Of a stretch of DNA of 64,000 nucleotides, positions 38,592-49,914 are shown piece after piece. Source of the stretch: Paramecium sonneborni (Eukaryota > Ciliophora > Oligohymenophorea > Peniculida > Parameciidae); the NCBI GenBank assembly GCA_905182985.1, contig CAJJDN010000010.1:827143-891142 (forward strand), given 5' to 3'. The position numbers and the translations under genes are program-made. Below the pieces are notes generated by a model, which saw only the letters and a list, made by a program, of their open reading frames with translations, was not told the origin of the DNA and searched no databases. Each line of letters starts with the position of its first letter. Position 1 is the first letter of the stretch.

Positions 38592-40067
38592 TCACTTAAT
38601 GATATCATCATATCCCACTTTACAATATTGAACTCTCGTGAATCCATTAGCTATTAATAATGTATGTGCTATTTTAGCTCTTTATCCAGTTCCACAATAA
38701 ATGCTAATATCCCTTAATTTATCTAATTTCTCTAAGTTTTAAGGTAATTCACTAAGAGTAATTAATTATGCATGTTTTAATATACCTTTGCCCCATTCTT
38801 CTTTAGTTCTAACATCAACAATTTATGCAAGTTTGCTTCTCTTCAAGAAATCTTAAACTTCTAATTCTGTTGGTTTGCTGATTGGATTTCCTGATGATTT
38901 CCAATCTTCAAAATGTAAATATCCAACAATATTATCATATCCAATTCTAGATAATCTCATTATAGTTTATTCTTCATTTCCTGGTTCACAAACAACAACA
39001 ATTTCTCTATCATGTGGTAATAATGTGCCAACCCAATGAGCAAATGGAATTTAAAGAGGTACATTGATAGATCCAGGAATAAATCCATCAGAAATAGAAT
39101 TTCTAGAATCAATAATTTAAATTCCTTATCTAGAAATAACTTTAGCAGGTGTTAATTTAGTATTTGCTTTCTTTAAAATCAAATTGAGATCTTAAAATTG
39201 ATTTGTTTTATTTAATCCAGCATTATAAAAGAAATATTATGGTGGTTTAGGTAAATCACTCGCTACTAATTACACAAAAGTATCCTGATCCATTTCTTAT
39301 AAAGCATAATTGTTTTTCTTTTAATTTCCAATAGTACAACTATAACCTGAGGAAATGTTTTTACCACATGCTGAACCAGCACCATGACCAGGGAACACTA
39401 TAACATCTTCAGGTAATCCTAATATTTTTTATCTAAGAGAAGCATAGAGCATTGATGCCAAATCATATTGAGTGATATCACTTTTAACTGCCAAATCAGG
39501 TCTCCCAACTTCACCCAAAAATAATGTATCTCCTGTATAAACACTATAAATATTTATATTATTTTTATACCTATGTTATTTACCTTCTTCATCATATAAT
39601 AAAAAACATGTTGATTCTTATGTGTGTCCTGGAGTATGTAAAGCTTGAATCTTAACATTTCCTACTTTTAGATATTCATTGTCATTTAACACTTTGTTGA
39701 TAAATGGTGCATTAGCTTTTGGACCCATTATTATTTAAGCATCTGTTTCTCTTTACAAACTTAAATGTCCAGCTATGAAATCTGCATGGAAATGTGTTAA
39801 TAAAACATATTTTATTTTAGCTCCTCTCTCCTTTGCAATATTGCTAAATATAAAAATCTATAATTACAGATATGGTTAAATGTCTCTAAGAGGATCAATT
39901 ATGATTGCTTCCTTGTTTGATTCAATATAATAAGCATACTCAGCCAAACATCCTGTAAAAATTTATTATTGATAAAATCCTTTGCCTTATGTTTCACTTT
40001 GCTTTAGCTAAACTTCTTTTGAGAATTGGTAGAGGGTTCGATTGAATTTTTGTAGTATTTTTATCAT
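38592..40067 (-). CDS. metallo-beta-lactamase plus rhodanese domains (persulfide dioxygenase-like)
   Basis: N-terminus (MIKILQKFNRTLYQFSKEVQ) is basic and lacks acidic residues early, as in a mitochondrial presequence. The MBL fold carries LLTHFHADFIAGHLSL, the THxHADHxxGH-type metal motif with the second His changed to Phe, and ALHTPGHTQESTCFL. Two C-terminal rhodanese modules follow: IIDSRNSISDGFIPGSINVP with no obvious active Cys, then VDVRTKEEWGKGILKHAQLI and SIYCGTGQRAKIAHTLL with a Cys loop. Such fusions in bacteria and protists act in sulfide/persulfide oxidation. Introns near 39540-39585 and 39843-39865 are inferred. Confidence 0.88.
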
Positions 40068-40213
40068 ATTTTTAAATATATCCACTTATTGATTAATGTC
40101 CTTTAAAATCATAATAAAATAAGATACAAACATATCACACAAAGATGTTTAGAAAATTAATATTATAATAATTATTCACACTCCACCATAATTAATTAAA
40201 TAATAATTAATTC

Positions 40214-41468
40214 ATGTTGAATAGTGTAAGAAGGTACTTATTTAGTACAGGTTCTTTGTTTACTTGGGGTTAGTCTAATTAAAGTTTAGGATATGCAGTA
40301 GGAAGTCAATAACAAATGAAAGGAATTTAAATGCCTTAATTAGTGGAAGGATTTAATAATAATGTAGCATAAGTTCAAATGGGTTAAAGTCATTCAGCTT
40401 TAATTACAAATAACGGAGAGCTATATACATGGGGATCAGGAAATAGTGGATAATTAGGACATAACAATGGTATTAATTTGATTGCAAATTAGATAAGGAT
40501 TATAATACACCTTAATTAGTTTAATTCTTTACAAAACATAATCTATAAGTTAAATAAGTAGCATTAGGAGATTATCATACAGTGGCATTAACACATGATG
40601 GTGATGTTTGGACTTGGGGATATGGTGGTAAAGAATAAAATTTTTTAATGGATTTATTATTTTTATAAGTTGGAGCTTTAGGTCATGGTGATTCAAAAAA
40701 TAGATACTCTCCTACTCCTGTAAAAGCATTAAGATCTCTTAAGAAAATTTAATATGTTCAATCAGGATTAAGATTCACAAATGCTATTAATGAAAATAAT
40801 GAGTTATATGTATGGGGTAAAGGTGATTATGGTGTTTTTGGAGATGGAAATAATAAATCACATAACTTACCAAAAAGGAATGAATTTTTTGAGGATTATT
40901 TAAAGAGTGAATTGAAACTTTCAATAGTAAAATTAAAGTCTTGTAACAATTATTCAATTGCATTGATGAGTGATGGAAATTTATATGGATGGGGAAGTAA
41001 TGATTTTGGATAAATGGGAATTAAAAATGAAATTGGTGTTGAAATATACGAAACTGCAAATTTCCCAACTCAGGTTGTGAAAGATAAATTTGGAAATAAT
41101 AATATAATAGATTTTGTAGTTGGAGAAGATCTTATAGCTGTACTCTTAGATAATAATGAAGTTTATTGGTCTGGTAGTAAAGCTGAATATTCTCCAGTTA
41201 GGTAAATTCCTATTTTATTTTATAAAGATTTCCTCTTCCAGAAGGTATAGCTAAAATTACACACATTGGATGTTGTTATAGATGTATTGTAGTTGTCACT
41301 GAAGATGGTAAAATCTATTACAGAAAGAAGTTCTTTGGAGATGGAATTGAAGATCTTTCTACAGGAATCATCACTAGTGATGTTGCCACAGTATTTAAAA
41401 ATCCAAATGCCAAAGTCTTAGAAATAGGAGGATCATATCGGAATCGTTATGCTATAGTCTAAATTTGA
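40214..41468 (+). CDS. RCC1-repeat protein, possibly mitochondrial
   Basis: Starts MLNSVRRYLFSTGSLFTWGQ, a basic presequence-like leader, then about six to seven RCC1 blades with W-G signatures (ALITNNGELYTWGSGNSGQL, VALTHDGDVWTWGYGG, LYVWGKGDYGVFGDG, NLYGWGSNDFGQMG). This beta-propeller fold serves as guanine exchange factor (RCC1) or as assembly factor in mitochondria (RCC1L). The leader and the moderate length (about 400 residues) favour a mitochondrial RCC1-like protein. Two micro-introns occur near 40640-40670 and 41200-41228. Confidence 0.8.
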
Positions 41469-41579
41469 TCCATTATTTTATTCATAAAAAAATATATATT
41501 ATAAAATATAGAAAAACTCTTTTTCTTCACTCCTATTTTCATTATTATTATTAATCTAAAAACCTTTTATAAACAAATT

Positions 41580-41807
41580 TCAAAATATTGTATATTTCTC
41601 TTTTATTATTTATGCACCGCAATATGTGCAAAATATTCGTTTATCTCTGAAACTGTTCGTTGTTAGCACAATCAGACCTGGAATTATAAAACATAGAAAT
41701 AGTAAGAAATAACAAATGCCTGTCACTTCACTTTATGTATATAGTTCTTCACCTTCTGTGTCTTTGTTACAAAACTTGCAATAATAAAACAGATTTCTTC
41801 TTATCAT
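41580..41807 (-). CDS. LITAF-like zinc-ribbon membrane mini-protein
   Basis: A 75-residue intronless ORF in the ciliate code: MIRRNLFYYCKFCNKDTEGE, a Thr/Gln/Glu stretch, a ~23-residue hydrophobic segment (ICYFLLFLCFIIPGLIVLTT), then FRDKRIFCTYCGAQI. The CxxC...hydrophobic...CxxC spacing resembles the LITAF domain, in which the two half ribbons are brought together by a membrane-inserted helix at the endosomal surface. It is shorter than vertebrate LITAF (161 residues). The ORF was missed by long-ORF searching. The gap to the CDK gene is 146 bp, with the two genes divergent. Confidence 0.65.
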
Positions 41808-41953
41808 CTAATTTATTTAATTTTATATTTAATCATCTCTGTTATTAATTTGATTTATAAATACTTATCTTAACAAAAATAAAATAAATTAATATAAAAG
41901 TTTAATAAATACGGGAATATATAATTATTAAAATTAACGAATTGCTGTTAGTT

Positions 41954-42883
41954 ATGGATTTTGCTCAAAGTGAAGAAAGATATTAAAAATTAGAAAAAAT
42001 AGGAGAAGGAACCTATGGATTAGTTTATAAAGCAAGAGATAATCAAACTGGAGACATTGTGGCATTAAAAAAGATAAGAATGGATCATGAAGATGAAGGT
42101 GTTCCATCAACTGCCATTAGAGAAATTTCATTATTGAAAGAAGTAAGAATAAATAAAATATATTAGGTTCAACACCCAAATATAGTTCCCTTAAAAGATG
42201 TAGTTTATGATGAATCAAGATTATATTTAATATTTGATTTTGTGGATTTAGATCTTAAAAAATATATGGAAAGTGTCCCATAATTAGATAGAATGTAAGT
42301 GAAGAAATTCATTAATCAAATGTTATAAGCTTTAAATTATTGTCATTAAAATCGTGTTATTCATCGAGACTTAAAACCATAAAACATTCTTGTAGATATA
42401 AAACAATAAAATACTTAAATAGCAGATTTTGGATTAGCCAGAGCATTTGGTTTACCTTTAAAAACCTATACTCATGAGGTCATTACTTTATGGTATAGAG
42501 CACCTGAGATTTTGCTTGGATAAAGATAATATTCCACTCCAGTTGATATATGGTCATTAGGATGTATCTTTGCTGAAATGGCTCAAAAAAGACCATTATT
42601 TTGTGGAGATTCAGAAATCGATTAGTTATTTAAAATATTTAAGATTATGGGTACTCCAAAAGAATCTACTTGGCCAGGTGTAAGCACTCTACCAGATTTT
42701 AAGAGTACTTTCCCAAGATGGCCAACTCCTACTAATCCAGCAACCACTTTAGGAAAAGATATTACTAATTTATGTCCATTAGGATTAGATCTTCTTTCGA
42801 AGATGATAGTTTATGATCCTTATTCAAGAATCACTGCAGAGGAAGCGTTAAAGCATGCCTATTTTGATGATTTAAATAACTGA
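41954..42883 (+). CDS. cyclin-dependent kinase, PSTAIRE type
   Basis: 301 residues after a 24-nt intron near 42140-42163. All CDK landmarks are present: [12 protein letters not shown] with the inhibitory Thr-Tyr pair, VALKKI lysine, the cyclin-binding helix [33 protein letters not shown], the T-loop [17 protein letters not shown] and [13 protein letters not shown]. The exact PSTAIRE sequence marks a CDK1/CDK2 relative that drives cell-cycle transitions. No activating insert or extension is seen; the length is the family minimum. The start is the first ATG upstream of the glycine loop. Confidence 0.97.
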
Positions 42884-43018
42884 TATTAACTATAATACTA
42901 TATATCTAAATATCATTATTATTTATTCTTATGATAATCTTGCATTACTAAATCTGTAGAATTATATAGTAAAATTTAGAAATAGTAAATAATTTTATTA
43001 TAATTTATAATAAAGTTT

Positions 43019-44529
43019 ATGTTACCTAAAGAGATAATCATAGAAGTATTTTAATTGATTTTAATATAATAGTAAGCAAAAATTATAGTCCTACAAAAAA
43101 AACCCAATCTAAATATTGAAAAATTCATGAAATTAGATTTTAGTTTACTTTGTTGGCAGACAGTAGTGATTAAGCTTACTATACACTAATTTGAAGATGG
43201 TTTGAGTATAACTATTATTAAAGAAAGGATAATATGTAGGATCGTACTTTACTTTGGTTGAAGGAAAAGCTAAGTTGTAAAAAATATAAATTGAAAATTA
43301 ATAAGTAATTCAAGAATTTGAACTGTTGGCAGATTAACCATTTTATTATGGTTTAGAATTCTTAGCAAATGATAAAGAATTTTATTAAATTTTGGCATTA
43401 TCTCATTGTACTCTTACCATTATCAAAGATGTACGAATACAATAAATAATAAGTATTGTAAATTTTATTAACTCAAGAAAATTACTATAGTTTATGTGAA
43501 TATTAAGTATTGGAATCTTTAAGCAAAGTTTACTTTTTATAATAAGAACCATCAGTTCTCATATCAATGTTAATCCATGAATCCTCTCGAATTAAATTAT
43601 AAAAAGCATAACCAGTTTATAAAATTAATGATCCAGTAAAAGGATTCTATTTAGTATTGGAAGGAGAGATATGTATTAAAAAGTTAGTAGAATTACAAAC
43701 ATAATCTCAAGGTGATATATCAAATACCAAAAAATCTCGAAAGAAATTAGTCATTTAAAACATCCTATCAAGAGATCAATAATTTGGAGAAATGGAATTG
43801 TTTTTGAAAGCTAATCACAGAAATGAATAAGCAGAGTGCTATTCATTAGAATGTGATCTCTTATTTATTTCAACTCCTTCTTTAATAGAGGCTTATTAAA
43901 CTAAATTACAAGATCCACATTTCTCTATTGAAAAGTTATTTGATTAATTTCAAGAATATATCAACTTAAAAAATACTAAATAAAATGAAGCTATAAGTAG
44001 ATATATTGAAGTAAATAAACCAAGAGTTCCTCCTAAACCTGTAATGAAACCTACTTATCCTTTATTTATGAATTTAGAACCAATTTAAAATTTCAAGAAT
44101 CCTGTTGAAAAAACTTAACCTCCTCTTTAAATAATAAGAACAAGTTCTATGTATAACTAATCTTAATCTTAAATATAGAAGGTTAATAAATAACCAGAAA
44201 GTGTTTTTGTTAATTATTCTTTAGCTAAATTAAATAGATAAGATGGATTGATGACTGTATCCTAGTATATTGAGAATATCAAATTATAATAAAGTGGAAA
44301 ATCTGGAATAAGTGCATACTAATAAAAAAAGAAATTAAGATAAAATGCATTATCAGTAGTGACAGAGGATTAATAAAAATTAATCGATTATGTGAGACAA
44401 TTGACTCCTTTATACATTTCGAAAAAAAGAAACAGTGTAGGATTGAGAAAAAGTTTACCAACTTCAATTTATTAATCATCAAGTAAATAAAGTTATATGA
44501 TGTTGAAACCAGATTTTAGTAAAATGTGA
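43019..44529 (+). CDS. cyclic-nucleotide-binding-domain protein
   Basis: Starts MLPKEIIIEVFQLILIQQQ. After a 24-nt intron near 43200 a cNMP-like beta-roll is visible (GSYFTLVEGKAKLQKIQIEN), then a second (KINDPVKGFYLVLEGEICIK ... RDQQFGEMELF) resembling CAP/PKA-R nucleotide domains. The canonical phosphate-binding FGE(L/I)ALL...PRAAT is only partly kept (FGEMELFLKANHRNE), so nucleotide binding is uncertain. A Pro/Lys/Ser-rich C-terminal tail (VNKPRVPPKPVMKPTYPLF) follows. Convergent with the mitochondrial carrier gene, with 48 bp between stops. Confidence 0.7.
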
Positions 44530-44577
44530 ATTAAATAATATATATATATATATAATATTCATAATGGTCACAAAGTT

Positions 44578-45471
44578 TCTAAAGGCAATCCATATTACCT
44601 CTCTAAGTAATCCATTACAGGAGTTGTAAGTAAGGCTTAAAATAAAAATTAATAAAATCTCATTTGCCAACCAGCGTAAAAGCCATTGATACCTTTTTCT
44701 ATATAAACCTTTTTAAATGCATTCCATATTGAGAGATTTTTATATTCATGATTACTCTCCATTTAAAATTAAGTTTTAACAGCATCAAAAGGTTGTACAA
44801 TTAATATATTAGGAATAGCTGTTAATACAGAGCAAAATAAAATTTATTCAAATTTAAGTTGAGATTAAACATTTTGTTTAAAATAATATCTAACTTTATG
44901 ATCCCAATAAAGATAATTAGTCCAAGAAACTACTTATTTGAGCATCATAATTTCCATTCCTGTGAATAGATCTCTAGTAAATCCTTTCAAACCTCCATCA
45001 TGCTACCACATATATTTTAGAACTAAATATTATTTAAATATTATACCAGATTTTGACTCAGTTTGAGTCATTAATTAGCATTTTACTCTTTCAAAGGGAC
45101 AAGTTATAAAAGATTCAAATAATGCAATTGTTACTCCTGTTAAAGCTTTATGCAAAGTTGGAGCTATATCCATAGTTATTTAGGGTAGTTATTCTTTATA
45201 AAATTTTGGAATAAAGATCATCATTGGCCATCTAGATATTATTTTAAATTTTGAACCTATAATACTATTTAAATATTTAAATGGTAACTTATGAAGAGAA
45301 CCCTGCAAAAATACCACGAAAGATACCATTCTTTTTGTAAATCTCAAGAAACAACTATGCTCAAGATTTCAATCATACTTATCTGAAACTATTATTTTAT
45401 GATGCTTATATTAAAGTCTTAAATCGATCAAAAATATGATCCATTGGCAATCCTATCACAGCCCGAGACAT
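44578..45471 (-). CDS. divergent mitochondrial carrier family protein
   Basis: Start at 45471 (MSRAVIGLPMDHIFDRFKTL). Three degenerate Px(D/E)xx(K/R)xK repeats are spaced as in SLC25 carriers: LPMDHIFDRFKT, TCPFERVKC and IVQPFDAVKTQFQ, each near the end of an odd-numbered membrane helix, with KNGIFRGIFAGFSSQ and GINGFYAGWQMRF at even-helix starts. The family exchanges metabolites across the mitochondrial inner membrane; the substrate cannot be read. Introns near 45215-45245 and 45030-45060 are inferred. The protein is near 280 residues, the family size. Confidence 0.8.
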
Positions 45472-45696
45472 TCCAACTAGTTGTGTTTCAAACACTGGCT
45501 TTAATATTTCTTTGCTTTTGTAAATCCATTATGTTGTTTCAGACATATTATTTACATCACTTATTTCCATTAAAATTGCAGCATAAGATCTTCAAAGTGC
45601 GCACTAAATTGGTTAATCATGAAAGAACTAAGAAATTAAATCTAAATTATGATGCAATATTTTTTATTACAAATTATATCATTTTAATTATAAATT

Positions 45697-46623
45697 ATGG
45701 GTAAAAATATCGAATAAGAAGAAGTGGAAAAGAAATAAACAAAAGAGTAGGCTTTGACAATTAAAAAGAATAGAATTGCTAAAATTGGCAAATCTATTAG
45801 AAAATTAGTTGTTTTAGATTAAAAATAAATAAAGAAAGCAATAAATGCTTTATTAAAATTCAGAGAATCTACTCATTCTGACAATATCCTTGATATTAAA
45901 GATGATTTTATTTATTTAGAAATAGTATTAAATAAATTGCCAATAAAGTATTCATTGAGACCTGTATAAATGTAAAAATGTGTGATTAATTAAAATTAGA
46001 AAATTACCAAATGCTATATATAATTAAGAAATGAATTCTAAGTTTTGTATTATTAGTACTAATCCTTAAAGACAATTCAAAGATTAAATATGTGAATTTG
46101 ATATACCTTTGATTTAAAAGGTAATAGGCTATGGAAAATTAAATAAAAAATTCCCAACTTATACAGATAAAAGAAAATTATTTTATGAATATGATTAATT
46201 CTTTTGCGATGAGAAGGTTTATGGAAATTTATCGAAAGGATTAGGAAAGATCTTTTATGATCGAAAGAAGTAAATAATTTAAATATTTAGAATACCATTT
46301 CCAATTAATTGTGAAAATATTACTTAAGAAGTATTGAACGATTTATCAAACTATACTTATTTTATATAAGGAAATGGTCCTGTATAGTAATTAACATATG
46401 TTATATTAGTACTGTTAAAATAGGTAGAGTTGCTTAAACTTCTGATTAAATTACATAAAATGTTTTGTCTGCAGCTTATGAAGTGTTACCTAATATTTTA
46501 TAAGAAAAAGGAATGAGTTTAAGTTGTTTAAGATAACTAAATGTAAGATTATCAAATTCTATATCCTTACCATTTTATTCAAGACTTAGTGTTAGAGAGA
46601 TAGAAGCATGGAAAAATTAGTGA
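45697..46623 (+). CDS. ribosomal L1-fold protein (Utp30/RSL1D1-like)
   Basis: MGKNIEQEEVEKKQTKEQAL opens a Lys-rich N-terminus, then an L1-like fold: KAINALLKFRESTHSDNIL, YLEIVLNKLPIKYSLRPVQM, STNPQRQFKDQICEFDIPLI, VIGYGKLNKKF, with a C-terminal RLSVREIEAWKNQ. The architecture fits nucleolar L1-domain proteins such as Utp30 and RSL1D1 that assist pre-rRNA processing, rather than the ribosomal protein uL1 itself. Introns near 45973-46003 and 46395-46430 are inferred. The stop is only 12 bp before the next start on the same strand. Confidence 0.68.
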
Positions 46624-46635
46624 TAATTTTTATAT

Positions 46636-47453
46636 ATGTTTAATAAATATTAAGTACATTTAGGAGATAAAAATGAAGTCAATAAGGAGATCTAAAAATT
46701 ATCATAATAAACCCAGTCATAATAATTAGTTTCGACTAACTTATTGGAGGATCCATCATTATATGATTATGATGGATTTGTTTCAAAAAAGAATAAAAAT
46801 GAAAAAGCTGTTGTCATACAAAAATAGTCTGTTAACAAAGAGAAAAAATTACCTTAATACTTAAATTCTGTTCTTGAATAATCAAAAAAGAGAGAATTTG
46901 AAAGATAAGCAATATAATCAAGAATGAATGCGAAGGAGACATTGAAATCAGGGAAAGAAGTATACATAACAGATTCGTAATAATTTAAAATAGATTTAGA
47001 TTTAAATAGAAGCATGAACAAATTAAGAGATATGAATAGATTGAATAAATTTAAGAAAAAATAAATGATGAAAGCAGAAAGAGAAATAATTTAGGAATTT
47101 ATAAATCACTTTATGATAATGAATCTAAAAAAGGTGAAAATTAACATTCCCAAGTTGATTCATATAAAATTATAGAGAAAATAATCACTGAATAAGAAAA
47201 ATAAAAAGTAAGTTCATAAATTACACAAAATCATATTGAGAATAATCAATTGAAACTAGAAAGTGATGAGTTAGAGAAAAATTAGAAGATTATTAACAAA
47301 AATGAATTAGAATAAGTGGCAAACTCTAAATCTAGATCAAGATCAAGATCTTAATCAATAAAAGAATAGAAGAAATAAGAAAATGAAGGTTTGACAAAAG
47401 AGGAGAAACTAAAATAGTACAAAGAGCGTTACTTATAAAGGAAATAATAATGA
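46636..47453 (+). CDS. NSRP1-like nuclear speckle splicing regulator (DUF2040)
   Basis: Starts MFNKYQVHLGDKNEVNKEIQ. The conserved block EDPSLYDYDGFVSKKN, then KLPQYLNSVLEQSKKREFER and GKEVYITDSQQFK, matches the DUF2040 domain of NSRP1/CCDC55, which binds pre-mRNA and modulates splice choice. A C-terminal arginine-serine stretch (NSKSRSRSRSQSIKEQKK) supports nuclear speckle location. One intron near 47085-47110 puts LGIYKSLYDNESKKG-type sequence in frame. Splicing regulation matters in a genome whose genes are full of 20-30 nt introns. Confidence 0.75.
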
Positions 47454-47490
47454 GATTTTATATATAAAATTAATTAAATATAATATAAAG

Positions 47491-47833
47491 ATGTCTTAGT
47501 AATAGGATCAGCCAAGTGCTAAAAAACGCATAAGAAGATGTACTAAACATGATGAAAATCCACGACCATATAAATGTGGCTGTGGACGTGGTTATTATAG
47601 TTATCCAGCATTATATACTCATTTGAAGTATTAATTTTATAGATGTCAGAATTAAACATGAAGGTTAACCTCCAACTGGTACATAAATTCCAAGTGATAA
47701 ACATTATGGTAGTCGAGGAAGACCACGAGAAAAGAATACAAAATGTGATGAAGAAAGCAAACATCAAGTTTTTATTGACGAAGAAAAAAGGGAAGATAAT
47801 AAGAAAGATGAGAAAGTTACACCCAATTAATGA
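47491..47833 (+). CDS. small C2H2-type zinc-finger protein with AT-hook-like motif
   Basis: MSQQQDQPSAKKRIRRCTKH leads into a finger with spacing C-x-C-x12-H-x4-H (KCGCGRGYYSYPALYTHL, then IKHEG after a 22-nt intron). A flexible segment and YGSRGRPREK, resembling an AT-hook core (GRP flanked by basic residues), follow; the protein ends KKDEKVTPNQ at TGA 47831. It has about 107 residues. The unusual C-x-C pair instead of CxxC is notable. DNA binding is inferred from these motifs only. Confidence 0.6.
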
Positions 47834-47910
47834 AATCAGAAGAGAGCATTGGTCTTTTTTCTTTTATTAATAATTTATATCTAATACTTTAAAATAACCT
47901 CTTTCTATCA

Positions 47911-48739
47911 ATGAATTTCAAATAAGTTCAAGCATTTTTCAGAATAAAGTACATCTAGAAATCTGCCATTATTTTCATATAGATATATCACCAAATTTTA
48001 ACTTCAAAGTCTATAAATCAACATTCATACTCTTCGAATTATCAATCTTTTATATCAAAGATAGCTAATATTTTAATTAAGATACTTTTAGTGAATCAAA
48101 GAAGATTTAAAAAGAACAAGTTGAAAGCCTTCCAAAGGCTTTGAGTCCAAATTGCAAAGTTTGTTAGAATTCACCAAAACTTATTTTTGAAGAAAAGACT
48201 AAAAATTTATTCAGAAACCAGTCATCATACTTCATAATCTAAAATAAGTCATACATTTATTAGAGAATAATTACAAATTATAAGACTAACTTAATGAAGT
48301 ATATATTAATTTCACTAAATTTGCCGCAATTATCTACAATATATTTTAGAGAATAATATGACAATAACCTATTAAAGAATTAAAATCATAAAAACTAAGA
48401 ATACAATAACTCTTTAAAGATCAATTGATTTTATTCTAAAATAGAAGAATGGTTGAAGTAAAAAATGAAAAACTGCTTAAGTAAACAATTTAAGATAGTA
48501 TATCAAAAAATAACAGAAGGAAAATAGAATTAATTAAATTTATAAATCAAAAACACAAAGATTTTAAGGATTCTTATTATATTAAAATTTAAACTATTAC
48601 TAATGTACTACTTGCAATTCTTTTATTATTTTCATTTAAATATTTTTCAATTCTTTCTAAATAATTTATGATTTATGAGGATTTTAAAAATAACACAAAG
48701 ATTTAATTTACTACTTAATTTCCTTAATTTATAGATTGA
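47911..48739 (+). CDS. hypothetical protein with C-terminal membrane anchor
   Basis: A probable spliced gene starting MNFKQVQAFFRIKYIQKS. Middle segments (LSPNCKVCQNSPKLIFEEK) are readable through a frame change near 48120. The C-terminus has charged helical sequence (NNRRKIELIKFINQKHKDFK) followed by a hydrophobic anchor (NVLLAILLLFSFKYFSIL) and ~30 further residues to the TGA at 48737. This could be a coiled-coil tail-anchored membrane protein. No family is recognised and splicing is only partly solved. Confidence 0.4.
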
Positions 48740-49188
48740 AAATAAATAAATTTCAAGAAAAATTAATTGTTATTAAATAAATTTTTTTGATCATGCAGTG
48801 CATTAAATTTTTTTTGTGTTAAAATGAAATCCTAAAGAGTGACGTAGACTCATAACATGTTTTATTTAATTACTTGAGAAATCCAAATAAAGTGGCATTT
48901 TGATTCATTTATAAACAAATCAGAAACAAAAAATCATAAGGTCTATTATGTTTGATAATATTTATAATTATTTACTAAACAACATTTTATATCCATGTAT
49001 TGCTTAGATTAAAATAAGAAATCTAGAATTTTAGTTTATTCTAATTTAATTTAGGTTGTAATTTAATTGATCAACTAGAAAAAGCAAGATAGATTAACAA
49101 ATAAATCCTTTTTTTTTTGAACTTTTAATAATATTTATTATTCGATTTCACTCTGACACAATATATATAAATATCTTTATTTAATATA
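48740..49188. other. intergenic, nothing recognised
   Basis: AT-rich region before the first copy of the sorting nexin start; repeated from 48853 on after the N gap. No frame or RNA gene is apparent. Confidence 0.45.
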
Positions 49189-49649
49189 ATGAATTAATCT
49201 GACGAGGTTGAGGTATATTTAATAATTCCTTTAGATAACTCTTCAAGTTTGCGATCCAAAAATAATAGCAGGACTAAATAAATTTATTGTGTACACCATA
49301 AAGGGAATGGATAAAAATGGATAATTTGATATTTAGAGAAGATTTAGTGATTTTAAGACAATTCGATCCTTTTTGCTGACAAAATGGCCAGGATGTTATA
49401 TACCACCTGTTCCACCAAGAAAAGCTTTTGTATTGGATTATATTAAAATCTTTAGGGTAATTTGGAGTAATAATTTATTGATGAAAGAAGGCTGATGCTT
49501 GAAGATTTCCTCAAGAAAATAGCAACTCTCAAATATCTATGGTATTCAGAAGAGTTTTAAGTTTTCTTAAAGACTCCTGGTGAAATTGAAAAAGTATTAT
49601 TTGACGTCATAAAAGGCTTTGTTATCTGTTCCTAAAATAACAAATGAAG
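48853..49649. repeat. direct repeat copy 1 flanking N gap
   Basis: This 797-bp segment recurs at 49915-50711 (offset 1,062 bp) with no difference noticed. It contains the promoter and first ~460 bp of the sorting nexin gene. Best explained as contig ends that overlap but were left separated by Ns. Confidence 0.9.
49189..49649 (+). CDS. PX-domain sorting nexin, 5' fragment (assembly copy 1)
   Basis: The same start and PX-domain coding sequence as the full gene at 50251-51575, running into the N gap. It is almost certainly the same locus assembled twice, not a second gene. The fragment includes the phosphoinositide-binding region RRFSDFKTIRSFLLTKWPG. Confidence 0.85.
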
Positions 49650-49914
49650 NNNNNNNNNNNNNNNNNNNNNNNNNNNNNNNNNNNNNNNNNNNNNNNNNNN
49701 NNNNNNNNNNNNNNNNNNNNNNNNNNNNNNNNNNNNNNNNNNNNNNNNNNNNNNNNNNNNNNNNNNNNNNNNNNNNNNNNNNNNNNNNNNNNNNNNNNNN
49801 NNNNNNNNNNNNNNNNNNNNNNNNNNNNNNNNNNNNNNNNNNNNNNNNNNNNNNNNNNNNNNNNNNNNNNNNNNNNNNNNNNNNNNNNNNNNNNNNNNNN
49901 NNNNNNNNNNNNNN
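49650..49914. other. assembly gap (265 N)
   Basis: A run of 265 N between the two copies of a 797-bp repeat. ORFs predicted across it (49597-49939) are artefacts of translating N. Confidence 0.98.

Noticed and set aside
44540..44560. (TA)n run as a functional repeat
   Set aside because: Short AT microsatellite in an AT-rich intergenic gap; expected by composition.
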